A DNA stretch of 64,000 bases from Rhodothermus sp. (GCA_030950375.1 JAUZRN010000010.1:1-64000), one strand, 5' to 3'. Positions 36,632 to 45,919 are shown, counted from the first letter of the stretch. The notes: generated by a model not told the origin, from the sequence alone. Made by a program: numbers and translations.

Positions 36632-37002
36632 CTACCGGTTACTTCTACCCTCAACTTCCCCGCCTACCAGAAAGGCACCACAGGCGAACAATTTGGAGTG
36701 CAAGCTTAATGCTTTTGCTTTTATGGATCCATGCGTGGAGTTACGCATTTGCTCGAAGTCAAATATTTATTTTATCAAGCTTCTACGTACCTACATATTG
36801 TTTTCAATGACGATATGGACAGACATCCGCTAAATGACCGGAGGCGGTTTGAGACCTGCCACCATAATGTGTGTTGGAGGCGTAGCCTCGGCCGATCTCT
36901 ACACAACCACCAGCATACATGCGATACTGCAGAGAACAACTGCGCGACATAAACTGCTCGAAGGCATGGGTGATGTCTCACCCGAAGATCCAGCAACGCG
37001 CT
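36632..37002. other. Intergenic region between receiver and GAF-PAS kinase genes
   Basis: 371 bases with lower G+C than the surroundings, notably about 36710-36830. No gene is seen. A short dyad GGTGATGTCTCACC sits at about 36969-36982. The A/T-rich part is the likely site of the kinase promoter. Confidence 0.4.
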
Positions 37003-37377
37003 TTAGCTAACCGGTCGTTCCAGAATAATCGGGATCAGACGTTCCAGCATTTCGTGTTTCGAAACAAAGATGTCAGCTCCCCGGCGACGCACATGTTCCT
37101 GATACCATTCGCTATCGTGCGAGGTCAACACCACAATATAGGCAGCAGGCGCTGCTTCCCGTATTTGTGGCAATACATCCATCCCGCTCTGGCCCGGCAT
37201 GGAAAGATCCAGCAAAATAACATCGGGTTGAAGGGCCTGACTCAGCGTTATTCCCTCTTCTGCCCGATGAGCAACGCCAACGATTTCGATGCGCGGTTCT
37301 GCTCCCAGAAAACGAAGGAGGTACTGTACGAAAAGCGGTTGATCATCAATCAGCAACACGGTTACCGCATCGGCCAT
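37003..37377 (-). CDS. Stand-alone response regulator receiver protein
   Basis: A 124-residue CheY-like single-domain receiver. Acidic pocket Asp11/Asp12 in LIDDQPLF, phosphoacceptor Asp57 in VILLDLSMPGQSG, the conserved Thr/Ser in VVLTSHDSEW and Lys in DIFVSKHEML. It has no output domain, so it would act by protein contact or as a phosphate relay. I start at MADAVTVLL; the frame's extra 14 residues upstream are unlike the fold. It lies 79 bases after the LuxR-type regulator and in the same direction as both kinases. The N-terminal LIDDQPLFVQYL resembles the NarL/FixJ receiver group, so it may be a regulator that lost its HTH. Confidence 0.88.
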   Translation of the reverse strand: MADAVTVLLIDDQPLFVQYLLRFLGAEPRIEIVGVAHRAEEGITLSQALQPDVILLDLSMPGQSGMDVLPQIREAAPAAYIVVLTSHDSEWYQEHVRRRGADIFVSKHEMLERLIPIILERPVS

Positions 37378-37456
37378 AAGGGAAAGAACAGCTTTTTCGA
37401 AAGAAAAAAGCAAACCCACCTTGCCCGCCCAATACGAAAGGCTACGTAAAAACTTG

Positions 37457-38107
37457 TCAGCGCTGACGTGGCTGAATCAATCCTCGTTTTATCGCATAGT
37501 GGATTAGTTCGGCCTGACTGTGCAACCCCAGTTTGGTCATCAGGTTTTCCCGATGTTTTTCAACGGTACGGGGGCTGATAAAAAGGCGCTCGGCAATTTC
37601 CCGACTGGTGTATCCTTCAGCAGTCAGATGAAGAATCTGGCGCTCGCGGTCGGTTAACGTATCGTACGGATCCTGCAGGTCCGGCGCCTCTTCGGCCTGT
37701 ACCAGCAGACGTTCCGAAAGAGGAGCGCTCAGGTAACGACGTCCCTGATAAAGTGCTTCCAAGGCCCGTGTCAATTCCTCGACCGGACTTCCCTTCAGCA
37801 CGTAGGCCATGGCCCCACTACGTAGCGCTTCGACCACATAGCTGTCGTCGTCGTACATTGACAGTACAAGCACGCGCATCGAGCGCACGCGTCGCAGTGC
37901 TTGTCGCAATACCTCCAGTCCATTTAGTCCTTTCAGGGACAGATCCAGCAGCAACAATCGAGGGCGATGGGTTTCAACCAACCGAAGGGCCTCCAGTCCG
38001 TCTCCAGTCTCTGCGACGACCTGACATCCCTGACGCTCCAGTAACGTCCGCAATCCCTGCCGGACAATAGGATGATCCTCGACGATAATGGCCGTCCAGT
38101 TATTCAT
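37457..38107 (-). CDS. NarL/FixJ family response regulator (LuxR HTH)
   Basis: A 216-residue DNA-binding response regulator. Receiver domain about 1-120 (Asp11 in VEDHPIVRQGL, phosphoacceptor Asp55 in LLLLDLSLKGLNG, Lys in AYVLKGSPVEEL) and a LuxR-type HTH about 145-210 (LTDRERQILHLTAEGYTSREIAERLFISPRTVEKH). Its start overlaps the stop of the histidine kinase at 38104 by 4 bases, so the two are a cognate pair. Target genes cannot be told. Confidence 0.95.
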   Translation of the reverse strand: MNNWTAIIVEDHPIVRQGLRTLLERQGCQVVAETGDGLEALRLVETHRPRLLLLDLSLKGLNGLEVLRQALRRVRSMRVLVLSMYDDDSYVVEALRSGAMAYVLKGSPVEELTRALEALYQGRRYLSAPLSERLLVQAEEAPDLQDPYDTLTDRERQILHLTAEGYTSREIAERLFISPRTVEKHRENLMTKLGLHSQAELIHYAIKRGLIQPRQR

Positions 38108-39903
38108 GACGATACCGTCGTTACGGTCGGACGACTTGCCTCTTCATGGAAAGGCAACAGCGCTTTCAGGCGGGTACCCCGTCCGGGTTGACTTGCAATT
38201 TCCAGTCGCCCGCCAAGCAGCTCTATGCGTTCCCGCATGGCTGCCAGCCCCATCGATCGGCTCGTTGTCGATATCTCTCCCACATCGAACCCTATTCCCT
38301 GATCTTCGACCATGAGCAAAAGTTCCGGATGGACAGATTGCACCTGAACGCGCGCCTCCGAAGTCCGGGCATGCCGGGCCACATTGGTAAGCGCTTCTTG
38401 AACGAATCGGTAGGCAGTGAGTTCAACCAGTTCGGACAGACGCACAGCCGGATCCAGCCTGACGTCCAGATGCACTGTAATGCCCGTCTGTTGCTGGTAC
38501 CGCTCAATATAGGCCTGCAGTGCCCCGACCAGTCCCAGTTCGTCGAGCAATGGTGGGCGTAGCTGTAAGGTAAGCTGTCGGATCTCCTGACTGAGACGCT
38601 CAATGAGTTGCCGGGCCTCTGCCAGATGCTGTGCCAGCATCGATGCGGTTTCAGGCACTGCTGCCTGTGCCATTCCCAGACAGAGCTGTGCCGACGTCAG
38701 CAACGCGCCTACCTCGTCGTGCAGTTCGCGGGCAATGCGGCGGCGCTCCTCTTCGTGCGCTACCAGCAACCGACGCGAAAGCTGACGAAGCTGTTCAAAC
38801 AGGCGCGCATTATACCACGTCACCGATGCAATCGCCGCCAGTGAGCGCAACAACGCCTGCTCGTACGAAGCGAATGCATCAGCGCGAGCGAAGCTGTCGG
38901 CACAGATCACGCCTTCAAGTCGATGCTCTATATGAATGGGAGCTACCAGCGCCGCTTTCAATGTACGCAATGCTGGCACCGTGCGCGCCTGCAACGCAGC
39001 CGCTTCCTGCGGACTCAGCCTCTCGAATGCTTCCAGCGCACGCATCAATGCGGCCGATAGCGGCACTGAAAAACCCGGCTGTAGCTCCTCCGGACCACCC
39101 ACCTTCTGCACCAGGACAAATCGGTCTTCCACGCGGCGCCAGAGTAGCACAGCCTCGGCCGAAGGAACCAGCTCCTGTACGACCGTCACCAGATCCTGTT
39201 GACGCTGCTCCCAATCCCTTGGCTCCATCATCAATTGCCGGCTCACCTCCAGTAATCGCTCCAGACCCTCTCGATAACGGGCATTTTCACGCGCTACCCG
39301 GTTACGCTCCGTTACGTCCTGCACCAGTACCATCACAGCCGTACGCCCTTCCCATTCAATCAGATGCGAATCGATCTCTACCTCCAGCAGGCGTCCATCT
39401 TTGGTCAGATGGCGCCAGGTCCCCGAATGCCTGAAAGCGCTACGGGGAGCCCAGACACTGGCGGCCACTTTTGCGCGTTCCTCCCGCGGCCGGATGTCCA
39501 GAATCGTCATGTCCAGAAATTCCTGTGCACTATATCCATAAAGTGAAACAGCAGCCCGGTTGACAGCCAGAAAGCGCAACGTCTCCAGGTCATACACCCA
39601 CATCGGCCGGGGATTGTGCTCGAACAGTAATCGGTAACGCGCTTCTGATTCTTTCAACTGCCCCGCCTGCTCCACAAGCATCCGCCGCCCGATCCGCATC
39701 AGACCAAAAAGAACCAACGCCGACAGCGTCACAAATCCGATCCCGGTCACCGTTCGCCAGCGTACCAGCAACACCGGATCCGACGATACACGCAGCAGAA
39801 AAAGATCAGACAGAAAAATCCACAGCAACCCCGCGGCCCAATAGAACAACGCAATACCGGCAGGATCCAGCCAGAAATGTCTTTTTTGAAGAGACAATGA
39901 CAT
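38104..39903 (-). CDS. Membrane PAS-GAF sensor histidine kinase (NarX/DegS-like HisKA_3)
   Basis: A 599-residue kinase. Two TM helices near the N-terminus (about 14-34 and 47-68), then a PAS domain (about 85-205, LLFEHNPRPMWVYDLETLRFL) with a PAC segment ending VQDVTERNR. A GAF domain (about 225-370, including GVICADSFARADAF) follows. The HisKA_3 dimerisation domain has its phosphoacceptor in RRIARELHDEVGALLTSAQ. The ATPase domain has RFVQEALTNVARHA and VEDQGIGFDVGE. This kinase class pairs with LuxR-type regulators, matching the overlapping downstream gene. Confidence 0.94.
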   Translation of the reverse strand: MSLSLQKRHFWLDPAGIALFYWAAGLLWIFLSDLFLLRVSSDPVLLVRWRTVTGIGFVTLSALVLFGLMRIGRRMLVEQAGQLKESEARYRLLFEHNPRPMWVYDLETLRFLAVNRAAVSLYGYSAQEFLDMTILDIRPREERAKVAASVWAPRSAFRHSGTWRHLTKDGRLLEVEIDSHLIEWEGRTAVMVLVQDVTERNRVARENARYREGLERLLEVSRQLMMEPRDWEQRQQDLVTVVQELVPSAEAVLLWRRVEDRFVLVQKVGGPEELQPGFSVPLSAALMRALEAFERLSPQEAAALQARTVPALRTLKAALVAPIHIEHRLEGVICADSFARADAFASYEQALLRSLAAIASVTWYNARLFEQLRQLSRRLLVAHEEERRRIARELHDEVGALLTSAQLCLGMAQAAVPETASMLAQHLAEARQLIERLSQEIRQLTLQLRPPLLDELGLVGALQAYIERYQQQTGITVHLDVRLDPAVRLSELVELTAYRFVQEALTNVARHARTSEARVQVQSVHPELLLMVEDQGIGFDVGEISTTSRSMGLAAMRERIELLGGRLEIASQPGRGTRLKALLPFHEEASRPTVTTVSS

Positions 39904-40366
39904 AGCACAGGTAACAGCCAGCTACCGCATAGACCTTGTCTAACTTTTCAAAAATGCAAGACTTCCTGTAGGGTCTATCGTACCGCTCATGGAATACTTC
40001 GGTTCAATCTTCACTTAAACATCAAACAAAAATACACTTAGCACAAATAAGATTCGACAGGATCGATATGGGTCAGGCCAGAGCAGCGAGAAGCTGCAGG
40101 AGGCGAGCTCGATCCAGCTTGCGAAAATCAGCGTATGCCTGTTGTAGACAGCCGTCATCGCTCCGTGGCTCACGTACCCGCAAAAAATCGCTGTTTCCGA
40201 CCGGGTAGGCTGAAAGAAACGTCTCGGGCGGGCTGGTCCAGTTGCCTTGCCCTGTTGATTCATTCAGGTGCTTAGCCAGGATGCCCCTGTCAATGGCGCC
40301 ATGCCTATACGAACTATCGCAAGTGGTACGTTAGAAAAACAGGTGGCATCCTGTCGGCTTAGCACG
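39904..40366. other. Divergent intergenic region, with a possible gene remnant
   Basis: 463 bases between the kinase gene and the small secreted protein gene. The part next to the kinase (39904-40060) is A/T-rich and probably carries its promoter. 40073-40330 on the minus strand is an 85-codon open frame with no obvious start, described separately. Confidence 0.45.
40073..40330 (-). pseudogene. Possible gene remnant (open frame without start)
   Basis: Read on the minus strand from the in-frame TAA at 40331-40333, there is an uninterrupted frame of 85 codons ending in TGA at 40073. Its translation looks protein-like near the end (segments SAYPVGNSDFLRVREP and FRKLDRARLLQLLAALA), with codon choice like the neighbours, but there is no ATG, GTG or TTG in a sensible place with a ribosome site. 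It may be the tail of a decayed gene or chance in G+C-rich DNA. No family recognised. Confidence 0.25.
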
Positions 40367-40735
40367 ATGCGATTGATCGGTTGCATGCTACTGCTATGCC
40401 TGCTTCTGCCAGGCATAGCGCTGCCCCAGGACGGGCGCCGCATTCTTCGGTCCGAGCAAATATTTTCTACACTGTCCCGCGCCTGTCCGCCTGGAGAGGC
40501 GCTGGCGCATCCGCCCGTAGACCCTGCGATGATGCTCCGTCCACGGACGCGTTACCGCCCGCAAATACGTGTCCTGCGGCCATCGCCGCAAGTTCAACCC
40601 GCCTTTCGCAACCTGGCCTGCCGTCCACTTCGTCCATCGGTCCGGCTCGACTCCCTGCAGACGCAGCGGCGGTGGTTCAGCCGTCCACCCTCCCGCAATC
40701 AGCCCTTGCGCTTTTTCGTGCCTTTTCGTTTTTGA
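40367..40735 (+). CDS. Small secreted Arg/Pro-rich protein, unknown
   Basis: A 122-residue predicted exported protein. A signal peptide (MRLIGCMLLLCLLLPGIALP, residues 1-20) precedes a mature part rich in arginine and proline (for example MMLRPRTRYRPQIRVLRPSP), with two cysteines. No domain is recognised. The open frame continues back to 40268, but only the start at 40367 gives a signal peptide. It lies 95 bases before the TPR protein gene on the same strand, and the two may share a transcript. Basic, low-complexity character makes the call of a real gene moderate only. Confidence 0.55.
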   Translation: MRLIGCMLLLCLLLPGIALPQDGRRILRSEQIFSTLSRACPPGEALAHPPVDPAMMLRPRTRYRPQIRVLRPSPQVQPAFRNLACRPLRPSVRLDSLQTQRRWFSRPPSRNQPLRFFVPFRF

Positions 40736-40830
40736 GCAGAACGACCATCCAGCAACTAAAAAGGCAAGGCGCTGGACCCGCGGGCTGCTTCTGCCGTTCT
40801 GCTTGCGGGACTGAATGCTGACCGTTGCCT

Positions 40831-42015
40831 ATGCATCGCAGATACCTTCTGGTACAAATCGGGCTACTGCTCGGAAGCCTGAGCGGCCTGACCGGCCGCA
40901 CCGTGCTCAGTCAGTCGCCGCCGGCCACTTCTGTACTCGACGATCCGCTGGTGCGTGTTGAGGGCCGCGCCGGACTGGATCGTCTCTATGACCTGGACTT
41001 TGCTGGCGCTCAGCAGCACTTTGCCCGCATCATCCACCGCTATCCGGATCACCCGATCGGTCCTTTTCTAACTGGTCTGAATCTCTGGTGGCAGATCCTG
41101 CTGGACCTTTCCGACCATTCTCGCGACCGTGCTTTCTATGAGCTTATGGAAGCCGTCCTGCAACGATGTGAGCGCATCCTGCGCCGTGATCCGGACAACC
41201 TGGACGCGCTATTTTTCAAAAGTGCCGCGCTGGGCTTTCGCGGACGGTTGCGCGCCAACCGCGGTGACTGGTTTCAGGCCGCCCTTGATGGCAAACGTGC
41301 GCTGGATGCGGTCATGGCGCTGGCCCGACAGCGTCCGCAGAACCCGGACTTTCGTTTTGGCAAAGCCCTCTACGACTACTATGCGGCCGTGATTCCCGAG
41401 CGCTATCCGTTCGTCAAGCCCGTCATGATGCTCTTTCCTTCCGGTAATCGTGAAGCCGGCCTGCGTCAGCTCGAAGCCACGGCCCGACATGGCTATTACA
41501 TTCAGCCGGAGGCCGTTTACTTTCTGGCCCAGATTTATTACCTCTTCGAGCAAGACTATGCGCGCACCATCGAGCACGTGCGCTGGCTGCGCACACATTT
41601 TCCGAACAACGGTTATTTCCACGCGCTGGAAGGCCGCGTCTATGTGCGCTGGGGCTACTGGCAACAAGGACGTCAGACCTTCGAGGCGGTACTGACCCGC
41701 TTTCAGGAAGGCCACCGGGGCTACAATGCTGCCCTGGCCGAACAGGCGCTCTATTTTATTGCCCTTTCCTACATGATGGAACGCCGCTATCAAATGGCCC
41801 TGGACTATCTGCTCAAGCTGGAAGCCCTCACCGCCCGCCACCAAGCAGATACTTACTTCAAGGTCATGGGCCGGCTGCGTCAGGGCATGGTCTATGACGC
41901 CCTGGGCCAGCGCGAAATCGCCATCCTGCGCTATCGTGAAGTGCTGCAGATGAAGAACTTCGGCCGGGCCCACGAATGGGCTCGCCGGTATCTGAAGACA
42001 CCCTATCCAGGCTGA
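40831..42015 (+). CDS. Exported TPR-repeat protein
   Basis: A 394-residue protein with a signal peptide (MHRRYLLVQIGLLLGSLSG, cleavage near residue 27) and repeated TPR-like helical hairpins across the rest: DLDFAGAQQHFARIIHRYPDH, AVYFLAQIYYLFEQDYARTIEH and ALYFIALSYMMERRYQMALDY. Such proteins act as scaffolds; the partner is unknown. A TTG at 40825 could also serve as start, but the ATG at 40831 fits. It is followed after 22 bases by a VWA protein gene, and TPR proteins are common neighbours of MoxR/VWA systems, though no MoxR ATPase is in the window. Confidence 0.85.
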   Translation: MHRRYLLVQIGLLLGSLSGLTGRTVLSQSPPATSVLDDPLVRVEGRAGLDRLYDLDFAGAQQHFARIIHRYPDHPIGPFLTGLNLWWQILLDLSDHSRDRAFYELMEAVLQRCERILRRDPDNLDALFFKSAALGFRGRLRANRGDWFQAALDGKRALDAVMALARQRPQNPDFRFGKALYDYYAAVIPERYPFVKPVMMLFPSGNREAGLRQLEATARHGYYIQPEAVYFLAQIYYLFEQDYARTIEHVRWLRTHFPNNGYFHALEGRVYVRWGYWQQGRQTFEAVLTRFQEGHRGYNAALAEQALYFIALSYMMERRYQMALDYLLKLEALTARHQADTYFKVMGRLRQGMVYDALGQREIAILRYREVLQMKNFGRAHEWARRYLKTPYPG

Positions 42016-42037
42016 ACCTCTGGCCTTTCCTATCGTA

Positions 42038-43171
42038 ATGCAACAGAAACGCATAACGGGCCACGCAACCATGTGGATACGTTACACCCGGTGGGATCCG
42101 CAGCGGCATGGTCGGAAGCAGTCGACCTTTGACCGACTTTTTGAGCTGTTCAAGCAATTGCTACACTTCACGGCGGGCGATGCAGCCGAAGCCCTCCGCT
42201 GGCTCAGTCAGCTCGATCAGGAGTACGGGCTGACCGACAAAGAAATGGGCCTGGGCGACTTTATTGAGGAACTCAAGCGACGAGGATATCTGCAGGACAA
42301 TGAACACACGGGTGTCGTGCAAATCACCCCCCGCATGGAGCGCACGCTACGCCAGAGTGCCCTCGAAGAAATCTTTCGGAAACTGCGGCGAGGCAGCCTG
42401 GGCCAGCACAAAACGCCTTATGCCGGACAGGGCGACGAACGCCTGCCCGAAACACGCCCCTGGCAATTCGGCGACGATCCCCATCTGCTGGACCTGACTG
42501 GCACGCTCTCGAATGCCTTTCGTCGCAGCGGCATTGAGCAGTGGTCGCTTCGTGAAGAAGACCTGGAAGTCTATGAAACTGACCACCATACAAGCGTGGC
42601 AACGGTGCTACTGATCGACCTGTCGCACTCCATGATCCTGTACGGCGAAGATCGCATTACACCCGCCCGCAAAACTGCCCTGGCCCTGGCCGAACTGATC
42701 ACGACCTGCTATCCCAAAGACACGCTCGACATCGTGGCTTTTGGCAACGATGCCTGGGAAGTATCCCTCAAAGAACTCCCCTACCTGCAGGTAGGCCCTT
42801 ACTACACGAATACCCGGGCGGCCCTGCAACGCGCCCGCCAGATTCTGCATCGCCGCAAAAATCGCAATAAACAGATCTTTCTGATCACCGACGGCAAACC
42901 GAGCTGTCATTTTGAAAACGGGCGTATGTACCGTAACGCCTTCGGTCTGGACCGCCGTATCGTCAACAAAGTGCTTGACGAAGCCGTACGCTGCCGCCGC
43001 GAAGGGATTATCATTACCACGTTTATGGTGGCCCGAGATCCTTACCTGCAGCAATTCGTCCAACAACTCACCCGCGCCAATCGGGGCCGCGCTTATTATG
43101 CCAGGCTGGATCGACTGGGTGAGTATCTGTTTGAGGATTATGTGCGCAATCGCCGCAAACATGTCCGCTGA
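42038..43171 (+). CDS. VWA domain protein
   Basis: A 377-residue soluble protein with a C-terminal von Willebrand factor A domain (about 185-350). The metal-ion-dependent adhesion site is DLSHS, with a later Thr in TNTRAALQ and the Asp of ITDGKPS. The N-terminal half (about 1-170) is helical and charged, with [20 protein letters not shown] and a [17 protein letters not shown]-like linker. It resembles the CoxE/YehP group of cytoplasmic VWA proteins that work with MoxR-type AAA ATPases in metal or cofactor insertion, but no such ATPase is nearby. It is 22 bases after the TPR gene and 5 bases before rsmA. Confidence 0.85.
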   Translation: MQQKRITGHATMWIRYTRWDPQRHGRKQSTFDRLFELFKQLLHFTAGDAAEALRWLSQLDQEYGLTDKEMGLGDFIEELKRRGYLQDNEHTGVVQITPRMERTLRQSALEEIFRKLRRGSLGQHKTPYAGQGDERLPETRPWQFGDDPHLLDLTGTLSNAFRRSGIEQWSLREEDLEVYETDHHTSVATVLLIDLSHSMILYGEDRITPARKTALALAELITTCYPKDTLDIVAFGNDAWEVSLKELPYLQVGPYYTNTRAALQRARQILHRRKNRNKQIFLITDGKPSCHFENGRMYRNAFGLDRRIVNKVLDEAVRCRREGIIITTFMVARDPYLQQFVQQLTRANRGRAYYARLDRLGEYLFEDYVRNRRKHVR

Positions 43172-43176
43172 ACGAT

Positions 43177-43980
43177 ATGCCCGCGCCGTTTCGTCCCCGC
43201 AAACGCCTGGGCCAGCATTTCCTGGTGGATCCTAACATTGCCCGCAAGATCGCCGCGGCCCTACAGGCCGCTCCAGAAGACCCTGTGGTTGAGATTGGTC
43301 CGGGCACAGGTGCCCTGACCGGTCTGCTGCTGGAGCACTACCCGCGACTGACGGCTATTGAGATTGATCCTCGTGCCATAGCCGAACTGAAAGCCCGGTG
43401 GCCTTCGCTCGACGTGCGTCGGGCAGACGTGCTTACCGTGAACTGGCCAGCACTGGCTGCGGAAAAAAACGGACGCCTTCATGTGGTCGGTAATCTGCCC
43501 TATTACATCACCAGCCCGATCCTTTTTGCCCTGCTGGATGCCCGCGAGGTACTGGCCGAAGCCGTGCTCATGATGCAGCGCGAAGTAGCCGAACGCCTCG
43601 TAGCTCTGCCTGGCAGCAAGACATACGGCATCCTGAGCGTGGTTGCGCAGCTATGGGCTACCCCCACCCTGCTGTTTCCCGTGTCACGCCACGTCTTTCG
43701 CCCTCGCCCCCGCGTCGAGAGTGCTGTTGTGCGCCTGACCTTCGAACAACCGCTTCCGGACGTCGATCCGGCGCTGCTGCGCCAGGTGATCCGTACGGCA
43801 TTTAACCAGCGTCGTAAAACGCTGCGGAACAGCCTGCGCCGGTTGCTTCCTCCCGGGATCAACCTGCCCGTCCTGTGGGCACAGGCCCGCGCCGAAATGC
43901 TTGCTCCAGCCGACTATGTGGCCCTGACACGTTGGCTACAGCTCCATTCTCATCGCCTTCCAGTCCCCTCATCTGCCTGA
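43177..43980 (+). CDS. rsmA: 16S rRNA (adenine1518/1519-N6) dimethyltransferase
   Basis: KsgA-type enzyme that dimethylates two adjacent adenines in helix 45 of 16S rRNA during small-subunit maturation, using S-adenosylmethionine. The 267-residue protein shows KRLGQHFLVDPNIARKI, SAM motif I VEIGPGTGALTGLL, acidic IEIDPRAIAEL, catalytic motif IV VVGNLPYYITSPI and the C-terminal RNA-binding part with VFRPRPRVESAVVRL and RTAFNQRRKTLRNSL. Length is normal. It follows the VWA gene by 5 bases and is probably in the same transcript. Confidence 0.96.
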   Translation: MPAPFRPRKRLGQHFLVDPNIARKIAAALQAAPEDPVVEIGPGTGALTGLLLEHYPRLTAIEIDPRAIAELKARWPSLDVRRADVLTVNWPALAAEKNGRLHVVGNLPYYITSPILFALLDAREVLAEAVLMMQREVAERLVALPGSKTYGILSVVAQLWATPTLLFPVSRHVFRPRPRVESAVVRLTFEQPLPDVDPALLRQVIRTAFNQRRKTLRNSLRRLLPPGINLPVLWAQARAEMLAPADYVALTRWLQLHSHRLPVPSSA

Positions 43981-44026
43981 ATTTATTCCCGGGCGCACGT
44001 TTTCCCATGGGGCAAAAAAAGATCTT

Positions 44027-44055
44027 TTGTTTTTACTTTTTCCAGCCTATCTTTG
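44027..44055 (+). promoter_or_regulatory. Bacteroidota-type promoter of the symporter gene
   Basis: TTG at 44027-44029 (in TTTTG), an 18-base spacer and TATCTTTG at 44048-44055 fit the TTG-N18/19-TAnnTTTG consensus. Transcription would start near 44060, giving a leader of about 185 bases before the ATG at 44246. Confidence 0.55.
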
Positions 44056-44245
44056 GACGATCGTTTTTTTGATAACGATTTGGCTTCATGGCAGACAACA
44101 CGCACATCTTTACCGACGTGCTACTTGCCGCAGGGCATGCAACCGGCCATGCTTCTTTTCACGACCGTTACCAACCTTCACCTATACCCCTGCCCAGACT
44201 ACACGCCGTAGTTATCTCGGTCTAAACCAAGCCGGAGGAATCACT

Positions 44246-45919
44246 ATGACGGTATTGGACTGGCTCATTGTGGCGGCCTACTTTGCTATCCTGGCCGGCA
44301 TTGTCTGGTGGTCGGCCCGCCGCGTTAAGACCACCACCGACTATTTTCTGGCCGGCCGCAACGTAGGCTTTTTCGTGATCGGGGCTTCTATCTTTGCGTC
44401 CAACATTGGCTCGGAGCACATCGTGGGCCTGGCTGGTAGCGGAGCAGCCAACGGGTTGGCGCAGGCGCACTGGGAGCTGCACGCCTGGATTCTGGTGCTG
44501 CTGGCCTGGGTGTTTGTGCCGTTCTATTACCGCTCGGGCGTCTTTACGATGCCGGAGTTTCTGGAGCGACGCTTTGACAGTCGGGCGCGCTGGATCCTGT
44601 CGGTGGTGTCACTGGTGGCCTATGTGTTTACGAAGGTGTCGGTGACGGTCTATGCGGGAGCCCTGGTGTTTCGGACGCTGTTGGCCGACGTATTTGGCTC
44701 ACCAGATCAGGCCTTCTGGGTAGGCGCAATTGCAACGGTGCTGGCTACGGGCATCTATACGATTCTGGGAGGGCTTCGGGCAGTGGTTTACACCGAGGTG
44801 TTGCAAACGGCGCTATTGATTCTGGGAAGCGTATTCATCACGGTCTTCGGACTGTCGGCGCTGGGAGGGTGGAACGAGCTTCGGGAGGTCGCGCGGCTGC
44901 AGGGCGAGCAGTGGGCGCTATGGCGTCCAAACACCGATCCCAACTTTCCGTGGCTGGGTGTGATGATCGCATCGGCCATCACAGGCATCTGGTACTGGTG
45001 CACCGACCAGTACATTGTGCAGCGGGCGCTGGCAGCACGGTCCCTACAGGATGCGCGCCGGGGCGCACTCTGGGGAGGCTTTCTGAAGGTCTGGCCGGTA
45101 TTTATTTTCCTGGTACCGGGGATGATCGGCTATGCGTTGCATCTGAAAGGCGTGATCCAGATTCCCACCGATGCGTCGGGTCGCGTGCAGGGAGACATGG
45201 TCTTCCCAACCCTGGTAGCGGAATTGTTGCCACTGGGACTGCGCGGGCTGGTTGTCGGAGGCCTGCTTTCCGCCCTGATGTCGTCGCTGTCCTCGCTGTT
45301 TAACTCGTGCGCAACGCTCTTTACAGTGGATATTTACGAGAAGCTGCGGCCGGGTCGTCCGGAGACAGAGCTGGTACGCGTGGGTCGGATTGCGACGGCC
45401 GTAGTGGTGGGGTTGGGCTTGCTGTGGATTCCGATCATGAAGGTGATGGCCGAATCCAAAGCGGGGCTTTACGATTACCTGCAGAACGTGCAGGGCTTTC
45501 TGGCACCCCCGATCACGGCGGTGTTCCTGCTGGGGATTTCAAGCCGTCGCATCAATGCACAGGGAGCGGTCTGGGGACTGGCAGTTGGCTTTGTACTGGG
45601 TCTGGGAAAACTGACGTTGCAGGCGATGGTGCAGAACGGAGTGCTGGATCCCTCCACACCGCTGGGATGGCTTGGCGCGTTTAATGGATATTACTTTGCG
45701 GGTCTGCTGTTTTTGGTAAGTGTGGTGTTAATTGTGGGCATCTCGCTCTGGACGGGACCGCCACCGGAAGAGAAAGTACGTGGCCTGACGTTTGGGACAG
45801 TATCGGCAGCAGACCGAGCTGACAGCCGCGCAGGATGGGACTGGCGGGATGTGACGCTGACAACAATCGTGCTGGGCCTGGTACTGATAATTTATCTGTA
45901 CTTCTCCTTCTGGGTGTAA
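44246..45919 (+). CDS. Sodium:solute symporter (SSS family, SglT-like)
   Basis: A 557-residue membrane transporter, probably for a sugar. It starts MTVLDWLIVAAYFAILAG and has about 14 hydrophobic segments. Family marks are TTDYFLAGRNVGFFVIGASI, ASNIGSEHIVGLAGSGAANG, YWCTDQYIVQRALAA and GLLSALMSSLSSLFNSCATL. The GSEH segment is typical of SglT/SGLT-type sugar carriers. The ATG at 44246 is preceded by GGAGGAAT at a good distance, so the open frame from 44027 is not used. Codon choice favours G-ending codons (GTG, ACG, GAG) more than neighbours. An intrinsic terminator follows. Confidence 0.93.
   Translation: MTVLDWLIVAAYFAILAGIVWWSARRVKTTTDYFLAGRNVGFFVIGASIFASNIGSEHIVGLAGSGAANGLAQAHWELHAWILVLLAWVFVPFYYRSGVFTMPEFLERRFDSRARWILSVVSLVAYVFTKVSVTVYAGALVFRTLLADVFGSPDQAFWVGAIATVLATGIYTILGGLRAVVYTEVLQTALLILGSVFITVFGLSALGGWNELREVARLQGEQWALWRPNTDPNFPWLGVMIASAITGIWYWCTDQYIVQRALAARSLQDARRGALWGGFLKVWPVFIFLVPGMIGYALHLKGVIQIPTDASGRVQGDMVFPTLVAELLPLGLRGLVVGGLLSALMSSLSSLFNSCATLFTVDIYEKLRPGRPETELVRVGRIATAVVVGLGLLWIPIMKVMAESKAGLYDYLQNVQGFLAPPITAVFLLGISSRRINAQGAVWGLAVGFVLGLGKLTLQAMVQNGVLDPSTPLGWLGAFNGYYFAGLLFLVSVVLIVGISLWTGPPPEEKVRGLTFGTVSAADRADSRAGWDWRDVTLTTIVLGLVLIIYLYFSFWV

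Noticed and set aside
36775-36996. Short frames in the 36632-37002 gap
   Set aside because: About 73 codons on either strand, no ribosome site, no recognisable motif, in lower G+C sequence likely to be promoter DNA.
41209-42072. 287-codon minus-strand open frame across the TPR protein gene
   Set aside because: Antisense to a TPR protein with a clear signal peptide; no recognisable domain and no start signal.
44027-44245. 73-residue N-terminal extension of the symporter
   Set aside because: It would include the promoter element TATCTTTG and unrelated residues; the ATG at 44246 has a strong ribosome site and the normal first helix.
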